Notes under the pieces: generated by a model
What the model was told of the DNA's origin: nothing
Database searches by the model: none
The model's input: only the letters and a program-made list of their open reading frames with translations
In this document: piece after piece, positions 18,398 to 27,655 of the stretch
How the letters are laid out: the number at the start of each line of letters is the position of its first letter
How positions within the stretch are numbered: position 1 is the stretch's first letter
From: Chitinophagales bacterium
GTDB lineage: Bacteria > Bacteroidota > Bacteroidia > Chitinophagales > Chitinophagaceae
Assembly: GCA_026931325.1 (NCBI GenBank)
Contig: JAIXLO010000138.1
Coordinates: 42,109-106,108 of the forward strand
Direction of reading: 5' to 3'
Length of the DNA: 64,000 nucleotides
Translations under genes and position numbers: made by a program

Positions 18398-19831
18398 TTA
18401 TTTACCAGATATAAACAATACAGTATCTTTTGTTAAATCAATTAAAGGTTGTGGAAATACTCCAAAAACCAAAATGATAATTGACAATATTGCTAATATC
18501 CATTGAATATTTTTTCCTGCTTCACCAACATTTTCTGTTATAGAAACAGTATTACCATAAAATATTTTTTTCATCATATTAAATGAATAAGCAGCAACCA
18601 AAATAATACAGATACCTGCAATTGCTGCTATTAAAATATTGTATCTAAATAATCCACCTAACATTAAAAACTCACCAACAAAAGAACTTGTAAGTGGTAA
18701 TGATATATTAGCTAAAATCATTACTAAAAATAGCATCGCTAATACAGGTGCTTTTTGTGCTAAGCCACCTAATTCACTAAACTTTCTTGAGCCAGTTTTT
18801 TGTTCTACAACTTCTGCCACAATCCATAAACCCATTACATTAATACCATGACTAAACATTTGAAACATAACTCCTTTTAAGCCAACACTATTCATTGCAA
18901 AAATTGCAGCACACATTAATCCAAGATGTGCAATAGATGAATAAGCTATTAATCTTTTTACATCATCTTGTTTTATAGCAATTAATGAGGCATAAATCAT
19001 TCCTATAACAGAAAGTATAATAATTAAAGTTGCATTAGTAGAAACTGCTAAAGGAAATATTGGAACAATCCATCTTATAATTGCATAAACACCCATTTTT
19101 ACCATAATAGCACTTAAAACAATTGTAGATGCAGTATTCGATTGTTCATAGGTATCTGGTTGCCATGTATGAAAAGGAAATACAGGCATTTTAATGGCAA
19201 AAGCAATAAAGAATAACCAAAATATAAAGCCTTGTTCTTTAGCAGATAATTGTAAAGCATAAAAATCTGAAATAGCAAAACTATGATGTGGTGTTTTGTA
19301 GTATAAATATATTATACCAATAAGCATTAACAAAGAGCCAAAGAAAGTATAAACAAAAAATTTGAATGTAGCAGCAATACGTTTTTCTCCTCCCCAAGTG
19401 CTACATAAAAAATAAATTGGTATTAATGCTAACTCCCAAAAGAAATAAAATAATAAAGCATCGGCTGCTAAAAAAACACCCATTAGCCCTGCTTGTGAAA
19501 GCAACATTAAGCCATAAAAATGATTTGCATTCTTATACTCATTTTTATAAGTAGCAATAAATATTGAAGGAAAAGAAATAGCTGTTAATAGGCAAAGCAA
19601 TTTAGCCATACCATCCATAGATGTTGTAAATCTGCTACCTAAAACTGTTATCCAGTTTGCATCAAAATTTAAACAACTGTTTTTATTGCAAACAAAAAAG
19701 CCCAATAATGTTACTATTAAAACAGCAATAGAAGTTAATGCTGCCCATAGTTTATTTGCATTATTGTTCTTTATAAAAAAAGATACAATGCCTGCAAGTA
19801 ATGGAATAATGATAAGTAATACCGAAATCAT
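18398..19831 (-). CDS. nuoM: NADH-quinone oxidoreductase subunit M
   Basis: The 477-aa protein is the second antiporter-like subunit. Diagnostic segments are FYFFWELALIPIYFL (conserved TM5 Glu), FAIKMPVFPFHTWQPDTYEQS (broken TM7 and following loop) and DVKRLIAYSSIAHLGL with the conserved Lys. It sits in the membrane arm between NuoN and NuoL and translocates protons. It lies 16 bp after nuoL. Confidence 0.95.
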   Translation of the reverse strand: MISVLLIIIPLLAGIVSFFIKNNNANKLWAALTSIAVLIVTLLGFFVCNKNSCLNFDANWITVLGSRFTTSMDGMAKLLCLLTAISFPSIFIATYKNEYKNANHFYGLMLLSQAGLMGVFLAADALLFYFFWELALIPIYFLCSTWGGEKRIAATFKFFVYTFFGSLLMLIGIIYLYYKTPHHSFAISDFYALQLSAKEQGFIFWLFFIAFAIKMPVFPFHTWQPDTYEQSNTASTIVLSAIMVKMGVYAIIRWIVPIFPLAVSTNATLIIILSVIGMIYASLIAIKQDDVKRLIAYSSIAHLGLMCAAIFAMNSVGLKGVMFQMFSHGINVMGLWIVAEVVEQKTGSRKFSELGGLAQKAPVLAMLFLVMILANISLPLTSSFVGEFLMLGGLFRYNILIAAIAGICIILVAAYSFNMMKKIFYGNTVSITENVGEAGKNIQWILAILSIIILVFGVFPQPLIDLTKDTVLFISGK

Positions 19832-19847
19832 AATATTTTTCTAATAC

Positions 19848-21761
19848 TTAATAAAATAATTTTCCTACTAATCTTAATAAAGATGAATCGTAAAACCATA
19901 GTAATACAAAAACTACTATGGCTAAAACCATAATCATAATATAGTTTGCAACTTGTCCATTTTGCACTAACCTTAATTGTCGTGCAGCATACTGAACAAA
20001 TGTGCCAACATTATTAACTATTCCATCTATACCAGATTTTTCAATAATATTTTTTAAGAATGAGCCTAATGATAAAACAGGTTTTACAATTATTGTATCA
20101 TATAACTCATCTATATACCATTTATTGGCTAATGTTTTTCCTAAACCAGTAGCTTCGTCTAATTCAGGTTTTTTACTAAACTTATTCACTGCAAATAATA
20201 TTGCTAATAAAGCTAATACAGTGGTAGCTCCCATTAACATATATTCTGTGCTATGCTCAATATGAAATGATTTTTCTGTTGTTAAAACAGGAGATAAATA
20301 TTGTTGTAATTGATGTCCACCACCTAACACTTTTGGAATACCAAAAAAGCCTGCTATCACACTAAAGAAAGCTAAAATTACTAAAGGAATAGTCATAATT
20401 TTTGGACTTTCGTGTATATGACTTTCTTGTTCTGGAGTTCCTCTGTATTTTCCTAAAAATGTAGTTGCATATAAACGGAACATATAAAATGCAGTTAGCA
20501 CAGAAGTTGCAGCTCCAACAATCCAATATATTGGGTTTTTAGCAAAAGCAGCAGCTAAAATTTCATCTTTAGAAAAGAAACCACTGAATGGAGGAATACC
20601 AGCAATAGCAATACATGCTAATAAAAAAGTAATATTAGTAATGGGCATTTTCTTTCTTAAGCCTCCCATATTTCTTATATCTTGTTCATGATGTAAAGCA
20701 AAGATTACAGAACCTGCACCTAAGAATAATAATGCTTTGAAAAAGGCATGTGTCATTACATGAAAAACAGCTCCTGTATATGCACCAACACCTAATCCTA
20801 AAAACATATATCCTAACTGACTAACAGTAGAATAGGCTAAAACTTTTTTAATATCATTTTGTTTAATAGCAATAGTTGCACTAAAAAATGCAGTTGCTAA
20901 ACCAATAATTGCAATAATGTGTTGAGAAGTTTCGCTGAGATTGTATAATATATTGCTTCTTGCAATCATATAAATACCTGCAGTAACCATTGTTGCAGCG
21001 TGTATTAATGCACTCACAGGAGTTGGACCAGCCATTGCATCTGGCAACCAAGTGTATAAAGGTATTTGAGCACTTTTACCTATTGCACCTACAAATAATA
21101 ATAAGGTTATAATGGTAGCATCTGTTGATGTTAGTTTAGCAAGTGTAGCTTCTGTAAAAACTTCATTGTATGATACTGTACCAACTTTTAATAATAACCA
21201 AAATATGGCTAACAAAAATCCTAAGTCGCCAATACGGTTCATTACAAAAGCTTTGTTAGCAGCATAGTTATAAAGATTGTTTTTAAACCAAAAACCAATG
21301 AGTAAATAAGAGCATAAAGCCACTCCTTCCCAACCAATATACATTATTACATAGTTTGCTCCCATTACAAGCAATAGCATTGAAAAAACGAAAAGGTTTA
21401 AGTAAGAAAAATATCTTGCATAGTGCTGTGGTTCTTCATCTTTCATATAAGCAACTGAATAAAGATGAATTAAAAAACCTATGCCTGTAATAATTAATAA
21501 GAATAAAGAGGATAGTTGGTCTAATTGAAAAGCAAAATCAATTTTAAATGCTTCTGCATTAATAAAAGTAAAAGCAGTAAATACTTTTCCTCCGGTTGCT
21601 TTTACATCAAAAAATAATACAACACTAATTATAAAAGATAATAAGATTGTTGCATTGCCAATAAATGCAATGGATGATTTAGATAAAATCTTACGTCCTA
21701 ATCCATTTATTAGAAATCCTAAAAATGGCAGTAGTGGTACTAAATAAATCAACTTACTCAT
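19848..21761 (-). CDS. nuoL: NADH-quinone oxidoreductase subunit L
   Basis: The 637-aa distal antiporter-like subunit has about 16 TM helices plus the long C-terminal lateral helix and anchor (about 540-637). Signatures include MYIGWEGVALCSYLLIGFW (TM5 Glu), QIPLYTWLPDAMAGPTPVSALIHAATMV and DIKKVLAYSTVSQLGYM. It is the distal proton-pumping unit of complex I. A short hairpin lies in the nuoK-nuoL gap. Confidence 0.96.
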   Translation of the reverse strand: MSKLIYLVPLLPFLGFLINGLGRKILSKSSIAFIGNATILLSFIISVVLFFDVKATGGKVFTAFTFINAEAFKIDFAFQLDQLSSLFLLIITGIGFLIHLYSVAYMKDEEPQHYARYFSYLNLFVFSMLLLVMGANYVIMYIGWEGVALCSYLLIGFWFKNNLYNYAANKAFVMNRIGDLGFLLAIFWLLLKVGTVSYNEVFTEATLAKLTSTDATIITLLLFVGAIGKSAQIPLYTWLPDAMAGPTPVSALIHAATMVTAGIYMIARSNILYNLSETSQHIIAIIGLATAFFSATIAIKQNDIKKVLAYSTVSQLGYMFLGLGVGAYTGAVFHVMTHAFFKALLFLGAGSVIFALHHEQDIRNMGGLRKKMPITNITFLLACIAIAGIPPFSGFFSKDEILAAAFAKNPIYWIVGAATSVLTAFYMFRLYATTFLGKYRGTPEQESHIHESPKIMTIPLVILAFFSVIAGFFGIPKVLGGGHQLQQYLSPVLTTEKSFHIEHSTEYMLMGATTVLALLAILFAVNKFSKKPELDEATGLGKTLANKWYIDELYDTIIVKPVLSLGSFLKNIIEKSGIDGIVNNVGTFVQYAARQLRLVQNGQVANYIMIMVLAIVVFVLLWFYDSSLLRLVGKLFY

Positions 21762-21774
21762 ATAATTTTTTCAT

Positions 21775-21788
21775 CCTTCAATCGAAGG
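21775..21788. other. Short hairpin in the nuoK-nuoL gap
   Basis: CCTTC and GAAGG form a perfect 5-bp stem with a 4-base AATC loop in the 29-bp gap between nuoK and nuoL. In the operon direction it is not followed by a strong U-run, so it is not an obvious terminator. The stem is short and could be chance. Confidence 0.35.
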
Positions 21789-21790
21789 TT

Positions 21791-22126
21791 TTAGTTTTTT
21801 AACCTATTTAAAAAGTTTATATCTACAGAACGTGTATTTCTATACAGCATTACTATAATTGCTAAACCAACACTTACCTCAGCAGCAGCAACAACCATTA
21901 TAAAAAACACAAAAAGTTGTCCTTCAATTCCTGCAGAAGATGCTTTATTGGCTGCATAAGCAATATTTTGGTGCATTTGAGAAAATGCAACTAATAATAA
22001 GTTTGTTGCATTAAGCATTAATTCAATACACATAAAAACAATAATTGCATTTCTACGTGTAAGAACACCAATTACTCCAATGCTAAATAATATTAATGCT
22101 AAGTATATATAATATTGTACAGGCAT
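21791..22126 (-). CDS. nuoK: NADH-quinone oxidoreductase subunit K
   Basis: The 111-aa, three-TM subunit keeps both membrane glutamates important for proton transfer: Glu35 ([17 protein letters not shown]) and Glu83 ([17 protein letters not shown]). The loop between them (about 52-68) is longer than in E. coli NuoK, where the spacing is about 36 residues. It belongs to the membrane arm next to NuoJ and NuoN. Confidence 0.95.
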   Translation of the reverse strand: MPVQYYIYLALILFSIGVIGVLTRRNAIIVFMCIELMLNATNLLLVAFSQMHQNIAYAANKASSAGIEGQLFVFFIMVVAAAEVSVGLAIIVMLYRNTRSVDINFLNRLKN

Positions 22127-22157
22127 AACCTTATGAATAATTTTATTTTATGCTTAA

Positions 22158-22673
22158 TTAATTTTTCTTTCCAATAATTACTGCTCCAACCATTGCACTT
22201 AAAAACAATACACTACTTATTTCAAATGGAACAACATAATTTGTAAATAATTCTTTTCCTAAATTTCCTATTAATCCAATACTACCCTTACCCATTAAAA
22301 TTGCTTTGTTGGCAATTTCTTTAGAACCTGTTTGTGCATTATAAACAACATTACAAACACTTAATAAAAAACAGCCACCTGCAATAGTTCCTGCAACTTT
22401 TATCCAAATATTTTTCTTTTGCTCTGTTTCTTTATTTAAGTTCAAAAGCATAATTACAAATAAGAATAAAACCATAATAGCACCAGCATAAACAATAAGA
22501 TTTACAATGGCTAAAAACTGAGCATTTAATAAAACATAATGACCAGATATTGCAAAAAATACTAAGACTAACCACAATACGCTATGCACAGGGTTTTTGC
22601 TAATAATTACCATTAATGCACTAAACAATGTTAAGGCACTTAAAAACCAAAATAATATGTTTACTAAATTCAT
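22158..22673 (-). CDS. nuoJ: NADH-quinone oxidoreductase subunit J
   Basis: The 171-aa protein has five predicted TM helices and the NuoJ signature region NPVHSVLWLVLVFFAISGHYVLLNA-like (about 27-51), followed by TM3 with VNLIVYAGAIMVLFLFVIML, the segment that forms the pi-bulge in solved structures. It is a structural and coupling subunit of the complex I membrane arm. It lies between nuoI (32 bp upstream) and nuoK (31 bp downstream). Confidence 0.94.
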   Translation of the reverse strand: MNLVNILFWFLSALTLFSALMVIISKNPVHSVLWLVLVFFAISGHYVLLNAQFLAIVNLIVYAGAIMVLFLFVIMLLNLNKETEQKKNIWIKVAGTIAGGCFLLSVCNVVYNAQTGSKEIANKAILMGKGSIGLIGNLGKELFTNYVVPFEISSVLFLSAMVGAVIIGKKN

Positions 22674-22705
22674 AAATTCTTATTATGATGCTACTATTTT
22701 AAAAA

Positions 22706-23263
22706 TTATTTTTTCTTTTTTTCTTCAATTAATCCTTTTGCCTTTGCGTATTCTTCTGGTTGTGTTTTTGGATTTGGAATTAACAAATCTTCTTTAGTAT
22801 AAATAAGTCCTTTACGATGATAATTTGTTGGTGTAAAAGTATGTGATAGATAGATAGCATCTTTAGGGCATGCTTCTTCACATAAACCACAAAATATACA
22901 ACGCAACATATTTATCTCATATTTAGCTGCATACTTTTCTTCTCTGTATAAATGTTCTTCTCCTTCAAGTCTTTCAGCAGCTTCCATTGTTATAGCTTCA
23001 GCAGGACAAGCTACTGCACATAAACCACAAGCTGTACATCTTTCTCTTCCTTCTTCATCTCTGTTTAAAATATGCAAACCTCTGTAAGCTGTTCCAACTT
23101 CTCTAACCTGTTCAGGATATTGAACAGTTGCTTTCTTTTTAAAGAAATGTTTTAAAGTAATAAACATTCCAATAAAAACATTCCACAGATACAAACGTTC
23201 TATGAAGTTTAATGGTCTTCTATCAACTGGTTTAGCTCTGTTTGTATATTGTATTTGACTCAT
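22706..23263 (-). CDS. nuoI: NADH-quinone oxidoreductase subunit I
   Basis: The 185-aa protein carries two ferredoxin-type 4Fe-4S motifs: Cys76, 79, 82, 86 (CTACGLCAVACP) and Cys122, 125, 128, 132 (CIFCGLCEEACP), which bind clusters N6a and N6b and pass electrons towards N2. The C-terminal tail is Lys/Glu-rich. It lies in the peripheral arm near the membrane interface. Confidence 0.96.
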   Translation of the reverse strand: MSQIQYTNRAKPVDRRPLNFIERLYLWNVFIGMFITLKHFFKKKATVQYPEQVREVGTAYRGLHILNRDEEGRERCTACGLCAVACPAEAITMEAAERLEGEEHLYREEKYAAKYEINMLRCIFCGLCEEACPKDAIYLSHTFTPTNYHRKGLIYTKEDLLIPNPKTQPEEYAKAKGLIEEKKKK

Positions 23264-23282
23264 TTTTATATCTTATTTTTTG

Positions 23283-23340
23283 TTTGAATAATGTGCTTTA
23301 TCAAGTTCTTCATTTCATTTTTTATTGCACCTTATTTCAA
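23283..23340. other. Imperfect inverted repeat in the nuoH-nuoI gap
   Basis: A 13-14 base arm at 23284-23296 (TTGAATAATGTGC) is nearly complementary to 23327-23340 (GCACCTTATTTCAA), with one insertion and one mismatch and a loop of about 30 bases. It fills most of the 90-bp gap between nuoI and nuoH. No U-tract follows in the operon direction. Confidence 0.35.
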
Positions 23341-23353
23341 CAATTATTTTATA

Positions 23354-24433
23354 CTAACTTTTCAACCATAAAATCAATGCTGCTGTAATTATCATATTTA
23401 CTAATGCTAATGGAATTAATTTTTTCCAGCCTAAGTGCATTAACTGGTCAAAACGAAAACGTGGCACTGTCCATCTAATCCACATAAAAACAAAAACAAG
23501 GAAAAATGCTTTTGCTAATAAACATATAAAGCTTAAAAGTGCTACCCAATTTTGACCTATATGTGCTGCTAAGTTTGATTCATTTACAAAAGGAATATCA
23601 TAACCACCAAAGAATAAAGTAGCCATAAGAATACAACTCATAAACATATTGATGTATTCTGCAAAAAGGTAAAAGCCTAATTTCATACTTGAATATTCTT
23701 GATGATAACCAAAGTTTAATTCGCTTTCTGCTTCTGGTAAATCAAAAGGTGTTCTATTACATTCTGCCAATGCACAAGTAAAGAAAACTAAAAAGCCTAA
23801 TGGTTGATACCAAATGTTCCAACTTCCCAAACCTCCTAATGCACCACTCATTTGTTTGTTTACAATTACACTCATTTGTAATGAACCAGACATCATCAAA
23901 ACTGCAATAAGAGCTAAGCCCATTGCTAATTCATAAGAAATCATTTGAGAGGCTGCTCGTAAGCCTGATAATAAAGAAAATTTATTGTTAGATGACCAAG
24001 CACCAATCATTATTCCATAAACACCAACACTTACTACTGCAAAAATGTACAATACACCAATATTTACATCTGCTACTTGTAGAGGAACATTTCTATCTCC
24101 AATTTCTAAAGAAGTTCCCCAAGGAATAACAGCACTTGTAAGTAAAGCTGTTATCATAGCTAATGTTGGCCCAAGAACAAATAAATATTTTGATGATGCT
24201 AATGGAATAATTTCTTCTTTGAAAAATAATTTACCTCCATCTGCAAGAGGTTGTAAAATGCCAAAAGGTCCTGCTCTGTTTGGTCCTATTCTATCTTGAA
24301 TAAATGCAGCTACTTTACGTTCTCCATAGGTTTCGTACATGGCTATTATTAAGCATAGTGTTACAATAAGAGCAATTAAAACTAATTTCTCAATAATAAA
24401 CCACCAGTCTATTGCTAATAAATATATGTTCAT
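23354..24433 (-). CDS. nuoH: NADH-quinone oxidoreductase subunit H
   Basis: The 359-aa subunit has about eight to nine TM helices and forms the quinone-chamber entrance. Visible motifs are GERKVAAFIQDRIGPNRAGP (about 32-51) and the conserved charged loop AECNRTPFDLPEAESEL followed by GYHQEYSSMKLG, the classic NuoH signature. It starts 6 bp after nuoG, suggesting translational coupling between the peripheral and membrane modules. Confidence 0.96.
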   Translation of the reverse strand: MNIYLLAIDWWFIIEKLVLIALIVTLCLIIAMYETYGERKVAAFIQDRIGPNRAGPFGILQPLADGGKLFFKEEIIPLASSKYLFVLGPTLAMITALLTSAVIPWGTSLEIGDRNVPLQVADVNIGVLYIFAVVSVGVYGIMIGAWSSNNKFSLLSGLRAASQMISYELAMGLALIAVLMMSGSLQMSVIVNKQMSGALGGLGSWNIWYQPLGFLVFFTCALAECNRTPFDLPEAESELNFGYHQEYSSMKLGFYLFAEYINMFMSCILMATLFFGGYDIPFVNESNLAAHIGQNWVALLSFICLLAKAFFLVFVFMWIRWTVPRFRFDQLMHLGWKKLIPLALVNMIITAALILWLKS

Positions 24434-24439
24434 GAGTTA

Positions 24440-25573
24440 TTACTCTTTATTTTCAATTAATTTATTAAATGTTTTACTTGTAGCTGGTCCATTAATTTTA
24501 CTTAAATGAATGGATGGATCATTTACCTCACTTACACTATGTATATCCAAAAGTAGTTTAGGGTTTCTTCCCATAACTTCTGGTATTGTTTCTTTTGGTT
24601 TAAGCATATTGATATAATGATTTACGCTTTTTACTGAATGACGAGAAACTTTTGTTGGTCCTTCAATAATCCAATCACTTGTATTCTTTTTTTCAAAACG
24701 ACATTCATTACAAATCCACCCAACAGTTCCATCTTCATAAGTTTGTACTTCATTCCATTGATCTTTTCGTGCAGTAACACGTAAAACTTCATCTCCTCTT
24801 TTCCATAATGTTACTTTACCACAACATTTATCACAATCTCTATGAGCATCTTCTGGACGAGTAAACCAAACTCTGTTTTTAAATCTGAATGTTTTATCTG
24901 TTAATGCACCAACAGGGCAAACATCAATTACATTGCCTATAAAATCGTTGGTTAATGCTTTTTCAATATAAGTAGCAATTTCTGAATGATAACCTCTGTC
25001 TAAAACACCATGCTCTCTTTTTTCTGTTAACTGATCAGCAGCAAACACACAACGATAACACATAATACAACGTGTCATGTGTAATTGAATATAAGGACCT
25101 AAATCATGTTTAGTAAAAGTTCTTTTAGGAAAATCTAAACGAGAACCTTCTTCTCCATGACCATAGCTTAAATCCTGTAAATCACATTCTCCTGCTTGGT
25201 CACATATAGGGCAATCTAAAGGATGATTGATTAATAAAAACTCAACCACACCTTGACGTGCATGTAAAGCTCTTTCACTTGTAATATTTTTTACTTCCAT
25301 GCCATCCATGACAGTTGTTCTGCAACTTGCTACTAATTTAGGCATTGGGCGTGGATCTTTATCTGAACCTTTGCTTACTTCTACTAAACAAGTACGACAC
25401 TTTCCACCACTTTCTTTTAAAGGAGTATAATAGCACATTGTAGGAGGCACAATATCTCCACCTATCATTCTTGCTGCATTTAAAATAGTAGTTCCTGGAG
25501 GAACTTCTATAGAAATATTATCTATAGTTACTTTAAATTTTTTTGGTGCTTCTTGTTTTATTTCTTCAGCCAT
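24440..25573 (-). CDS. nuoG: NADH-quinone oxidoreductase subunit G, short form
   Basis: The 377-aa protein keeps the N-terminal iron-sulfur half of NuoG: N1b ligands Cys47, 59, 62, 84; N5 ligands His117 and Cys121, 124, 130; and a 4Fe-4S set Cys169, 172, 175, 219 (N4). A further Cys group follows (Cys247, 250, 251, 288, 291), like the start of the molybdopterin-oxidoreductase 4Fe-4S domain. The large molybdopterin-like C-terminal domain of E. coli NuoG (about 900 aa in total) is absent. The frame closes cleanly before nuoH, so this looks like a lineage form and not a broken gene. Confidence 0.92.
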   Translation of the reverse strand: MAEEIKQEAPKKFKVTIDNISIEVPPGTTILNAARMIGGDIVPPTMCYYTPLKESGGKCRTCLVEVSKGSDKDPRPMPKLVASCRTTVMDGMEVKNITSERALHARQGVVEFLLINHPLDCPICDQAGECDLQDLSYGHGEEGSRLDFPKRTFTKHDLGPYIQLHMTRCIMCYRCVFAADQLTEKREHGVLDRGYHSEIATYIEKALTNDFIGNVIDVCPVGALTDKTFRFKNRVWFTRPEDAHRDCDKCCGKVTLWKRGDEVLRVTARKDQWNEVQTYEDGTVGWICNECRFEKKNTSDWIIEGPTKVSRHSVKSVNHYINMLKPKETIPEVMGRNPKLLLDIHSVSEVNDPSIHLSKINGPATSKTFNKLIENKE

Positions 25574-25597
25574 ATCTTAAAAAACTTAAAGGTTATA

Positions 25598-25616
25598 AGA
25601 TAAACTTTGTTTATCT
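25598..25616. other. Hairpin in the nuoF-nuoG gap
   Basis: AGATAAAC and GTTTATCT form a perfect 8-bp stem with a 3-base loop (TTT) in the 62-bp gap between nuoF and nuoG. In the operon (minus) direction no U-tract follows, so a role in mRNA processing or stability fits better than termination. It could also be chance in AT-rich DNA. Confidence 0.4.
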
Positions 25617-25635
25617 AAAACATTTTTAAAACCAA

Positions 25636-26988
25636 CTATTGCACAATAGGAAGAGGATCGGCATAATGTGCTAATCCATAATTTCTTTTTTGTGCTTCTT
25701 CGGCATGTGTTATATGCCATTCAAACTCATCTCTAAAATGACGTATAGCAGCAGCTACAGGCCATGCAGCAGCATCTCCTAAAGGGCAAATTGTGTTGCC
25801 ATCAATATTAAATTGAATATGCCACAATAAATCTATATCACTCATTTTGCCTTTACCACTTTCTAAACGTTGAAATATTTTATCCATCCAGCTTGTACCT
25901 TCTCTACAAGGAGAGCATTGACCACAACTTTCATGACGATAGAAGTGTGCTAATGTTGCTGTATGTTTTACTATACATTGGTCTTCATCTAATACAATAA
26001 AACCACCACTCCCCATCATTGAACCAGAAACAAAACCTCCATCATTTAAACTTTCGTAGTTCATATAACGGGTTTCGCCTTTGGCTGTTTTTAATAATAG
26101 ATTGGCTGGTAAAATGGGTACTGATGAACCACCTGGGATACAAGCTTTTAATCTTTTTCCATTTTTTATTCCCCCACACCATTCATCACTATAAATAAAT
26201 TCTTCTACAGAAATAGTCATATCTATTTCGTAAACACCAGGCTTATTAATATTACCACAAGCTGAAATTAATTTTGTTCCTGTAGATCTTCCTACACCAA
26301 TTTTTGCATATTCTTCTCCTGTTATATTAATAATAGGAACTACAGCAGATAATGTTTCTACATTATTTACTACAGTTGGCCTATTCCATAAACCTTGTAC
26401 AGCAGGAAATGGAGGTTTGATACGAGGGTTGCCTCTTTTGCCTTCTAAAGATTCTAATAAAGCTGTTTCTTCTCCACATATATATGCACCTGCTCCACGT
26501 TGTACATAAATTTCACAATCGAAACCTGTGCTTAAAATATTTTTTCCTAACCAACCATTATTTTTTGCTTCCTGAATTGCTTGTTCTAAAATATCTACAA
26601 TCCAAGCATACTCTCCTCGTATGTATATATAAGTATTATTGCTACCTAAAGCATAAGATGAAATAATTAATCCCTCAATTAATAAATGAGGAATGTATTC
26701 CATCAAATATCTGTCTTTAAAAGTACCAGGTTCACTTTCATCTGCATTACAAACTAAATGACGAGGAATACCTTCGGGTTTTGCTAAAAAGCTCCACTTT
26801 AGTCCTGTAGGAAAACCTGCACCACCACGACCACGTAAGCCACTCTTCTTTACTTCTTCTACAACATCATCTGGCGACATTGTTTTTAAAGCTTTTTCTG
26901 CAGCACGATAACCTCCTTCTCGTCTGTACACTTCGTAAGTACGAATGCCTTCTACATGAGCTTTTTCTAATAATAATTTTACTCCCAT
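25636..26988 (-). CDS. nuoF: NADH-quinone oxidoreductase subunit F
   Basis: The 450-aa subunit binds NADH and FMN and cluster N3. Visible motifs are the NAD/FMN-binding GLRGRGGAGFPTGLKWSF (50-67) and GAGAYICGEETALLESLEG, and the N3 ligands Cys355, 358, 361 (SCGQCSPC) and Cys401 (ICPLGDAAAW). I chose the ATG at 26986-26988; a TTG five codons earlier lies inside a hairpin and has no family support. It is the NADH entry point of complex I with NuoE and NuoG. Confidence 0.96.
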   Translation of the reverse strand: MGVKLLLEKAHVEGIRTYEVYRREGGYRAAEKALKTMSPDDVVEEVKKSGLRGRGGAGFPTGLKWSFLAKPEGIPRHLVCNADESEPGTFKDRYLMEYIPHLLIEGLIISSYALGSNNTYIYIRGEYAWIVDILEQAIQEAKNNGWLGKNILSTGFDCEIYVQRGAGAYICGEETALLESLEGKRGNPRIKPPFPAVQGLWNRPTVVNNVETLSAVVPIINITGEEYAKIGVGRSTGTKLISACGNINKPGVYEIDMTISVEEFIYSDEWCGGIKNGKRLKACIPGGSSVPILPANLLLKTAKGETRYMNYESLNDGGFVSGSMMGSGGFIVLDEDQCIVKHTATLAHFYRHESCGQCSPCREGTSWMDKIFQRLESGKGKMSDIDLLWHIQFNIDGNTICPLGDAAAWPVAAAIRHFRDEFEWHITHAEEAQKRNYGLAHYADPLPIVQ

Positions 26989-27029
26989 ATTATCAATTTG
27001 CAATTAGTTTGTTTTACTAATATGATAAT
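26989..27029. other. Nested stem-loop directly before the nuoF start
   Basis: Outer arms ATTATCA (26989-26995) and TGATAAT (27023-27029), and inner arms ATTAGT (27003-27008) and ACTAAT (27016-27021), can fold into a nested hairpin that ends at the base before the nuoF ATG. It could influence nuoF translation or mark an mRNA processing site in the nuoE-nuoF gap. Stability is limited because the stems are AT-rich. Confidence 0.35.
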
Positions 27030-27069
27030 GTTTTTATTTTATTAAACCTTATGTACAATTATTAATTTT

Positions 27070-27573
27070 TTAATTATTAATAGTTGCATTTTTTCTACAT
27101 TCTTCTATAATAGCATCAATTTTTTCTTTTGTTAAATGTTCTTTATAATGCTTCCCTAACTGCATCATTGGTGCATAACCACAAGCACCTAAACATTCAA
27201 CAGTTTTAAGTGTAAATAATCCATCCTGTGTTGTTTCTCCTACACCAATTCCTAATTTTTCTTTTATATAATCAATAATTTCATGACTTCCTTCAATCAT
27301 ACAAGGTCCAGTTTGGCAAACTTCAAATACATATTTACCAACAGGCTTTGTATTATACATTGTGTAAAAAGTAGCCACTTCATAAACCTCTATAGGTAAA
27401 AGATTTAATAGAGAAGCTACATAATCCATTGTTTCAACACTCAACCATCCACCAAATTCTTCTTGTGCTAAATGCAATACAGGTAGTAAAGCACTTTTTT
27501 GCTTTCCTTCTGGATAACGTGCAATAATTTCTTGCACTTTATTCATTTTTTCTTGTGAAAACTGTACAGCCAT
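27070..27573 (-). CDS. nuoE: NADH-quinone oxidoreductase subunit E
   Basis: The 167-aa thioredoxin-fold protein carries the 2Fe-2S cluster N1a on Cys86 and Cys91 (CQTGPC) and Cys127 and Cys131 (CLGAC). The N-terminal helical part (about 8-70) is normal. It works with NuoF in NADH oxidation. A strong stem-loop lies 18 bp upstream of the ATG, at the junction between nuoABCD and nuoEFG. Confidence 0.96.
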   Translation of the reverse strand: MAVQFSQEKMNKVQEIIARYPEGKQKSALLPVLHLAQEEFGGWLSVETMDYVASLLNLLPIEVYEVATFYTMYNTKPVGKYVFEVCQTGPCMIEGSHEIIDYIKEKLGIGVGETTQDGLFTLKTVECLGACGYAPMMQLGKHYKEHLTKEKIDAIIEECRKNATINN

Positions 27574-27590
27574 TTTTCTTTTTTATTTTT

Positions 27591-27623
27591 AGATTGAAGA
27601 ACGTTCATTAGGTTCTTCAATCT
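27591..27623. other. Strong stem-loop at the nuoD-nuoE junction
   Basis: A perfect 12-bp inverted repeat (left arm 27591-27602, AGATTGAAGAAC; right arm 27612-27623) encloses a 9-base loop. Read in the operon direction, the stem is followed by A-rich sequence and the nuoE start, not by a U-tract, so it is not a terminator for nuo. It sits exactly between the quinone/connecting module (nuoABCD) and the NADH module (nuoEFG). Processing, mRNA protection or attenuation are possible; this is inference. Confidence 0.65.
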
Positions 27624-27655
27624 TTTATATTTTAATATTTGTTTTTACAATTTAT

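Noticed and set aside
24440-25573. nuoG as a truncated pseudogene
   Set aside because: The frame ends cleanly 6 bp before nuoH, all core cluster ligands are present, and no remnant of the missing domain is seen.
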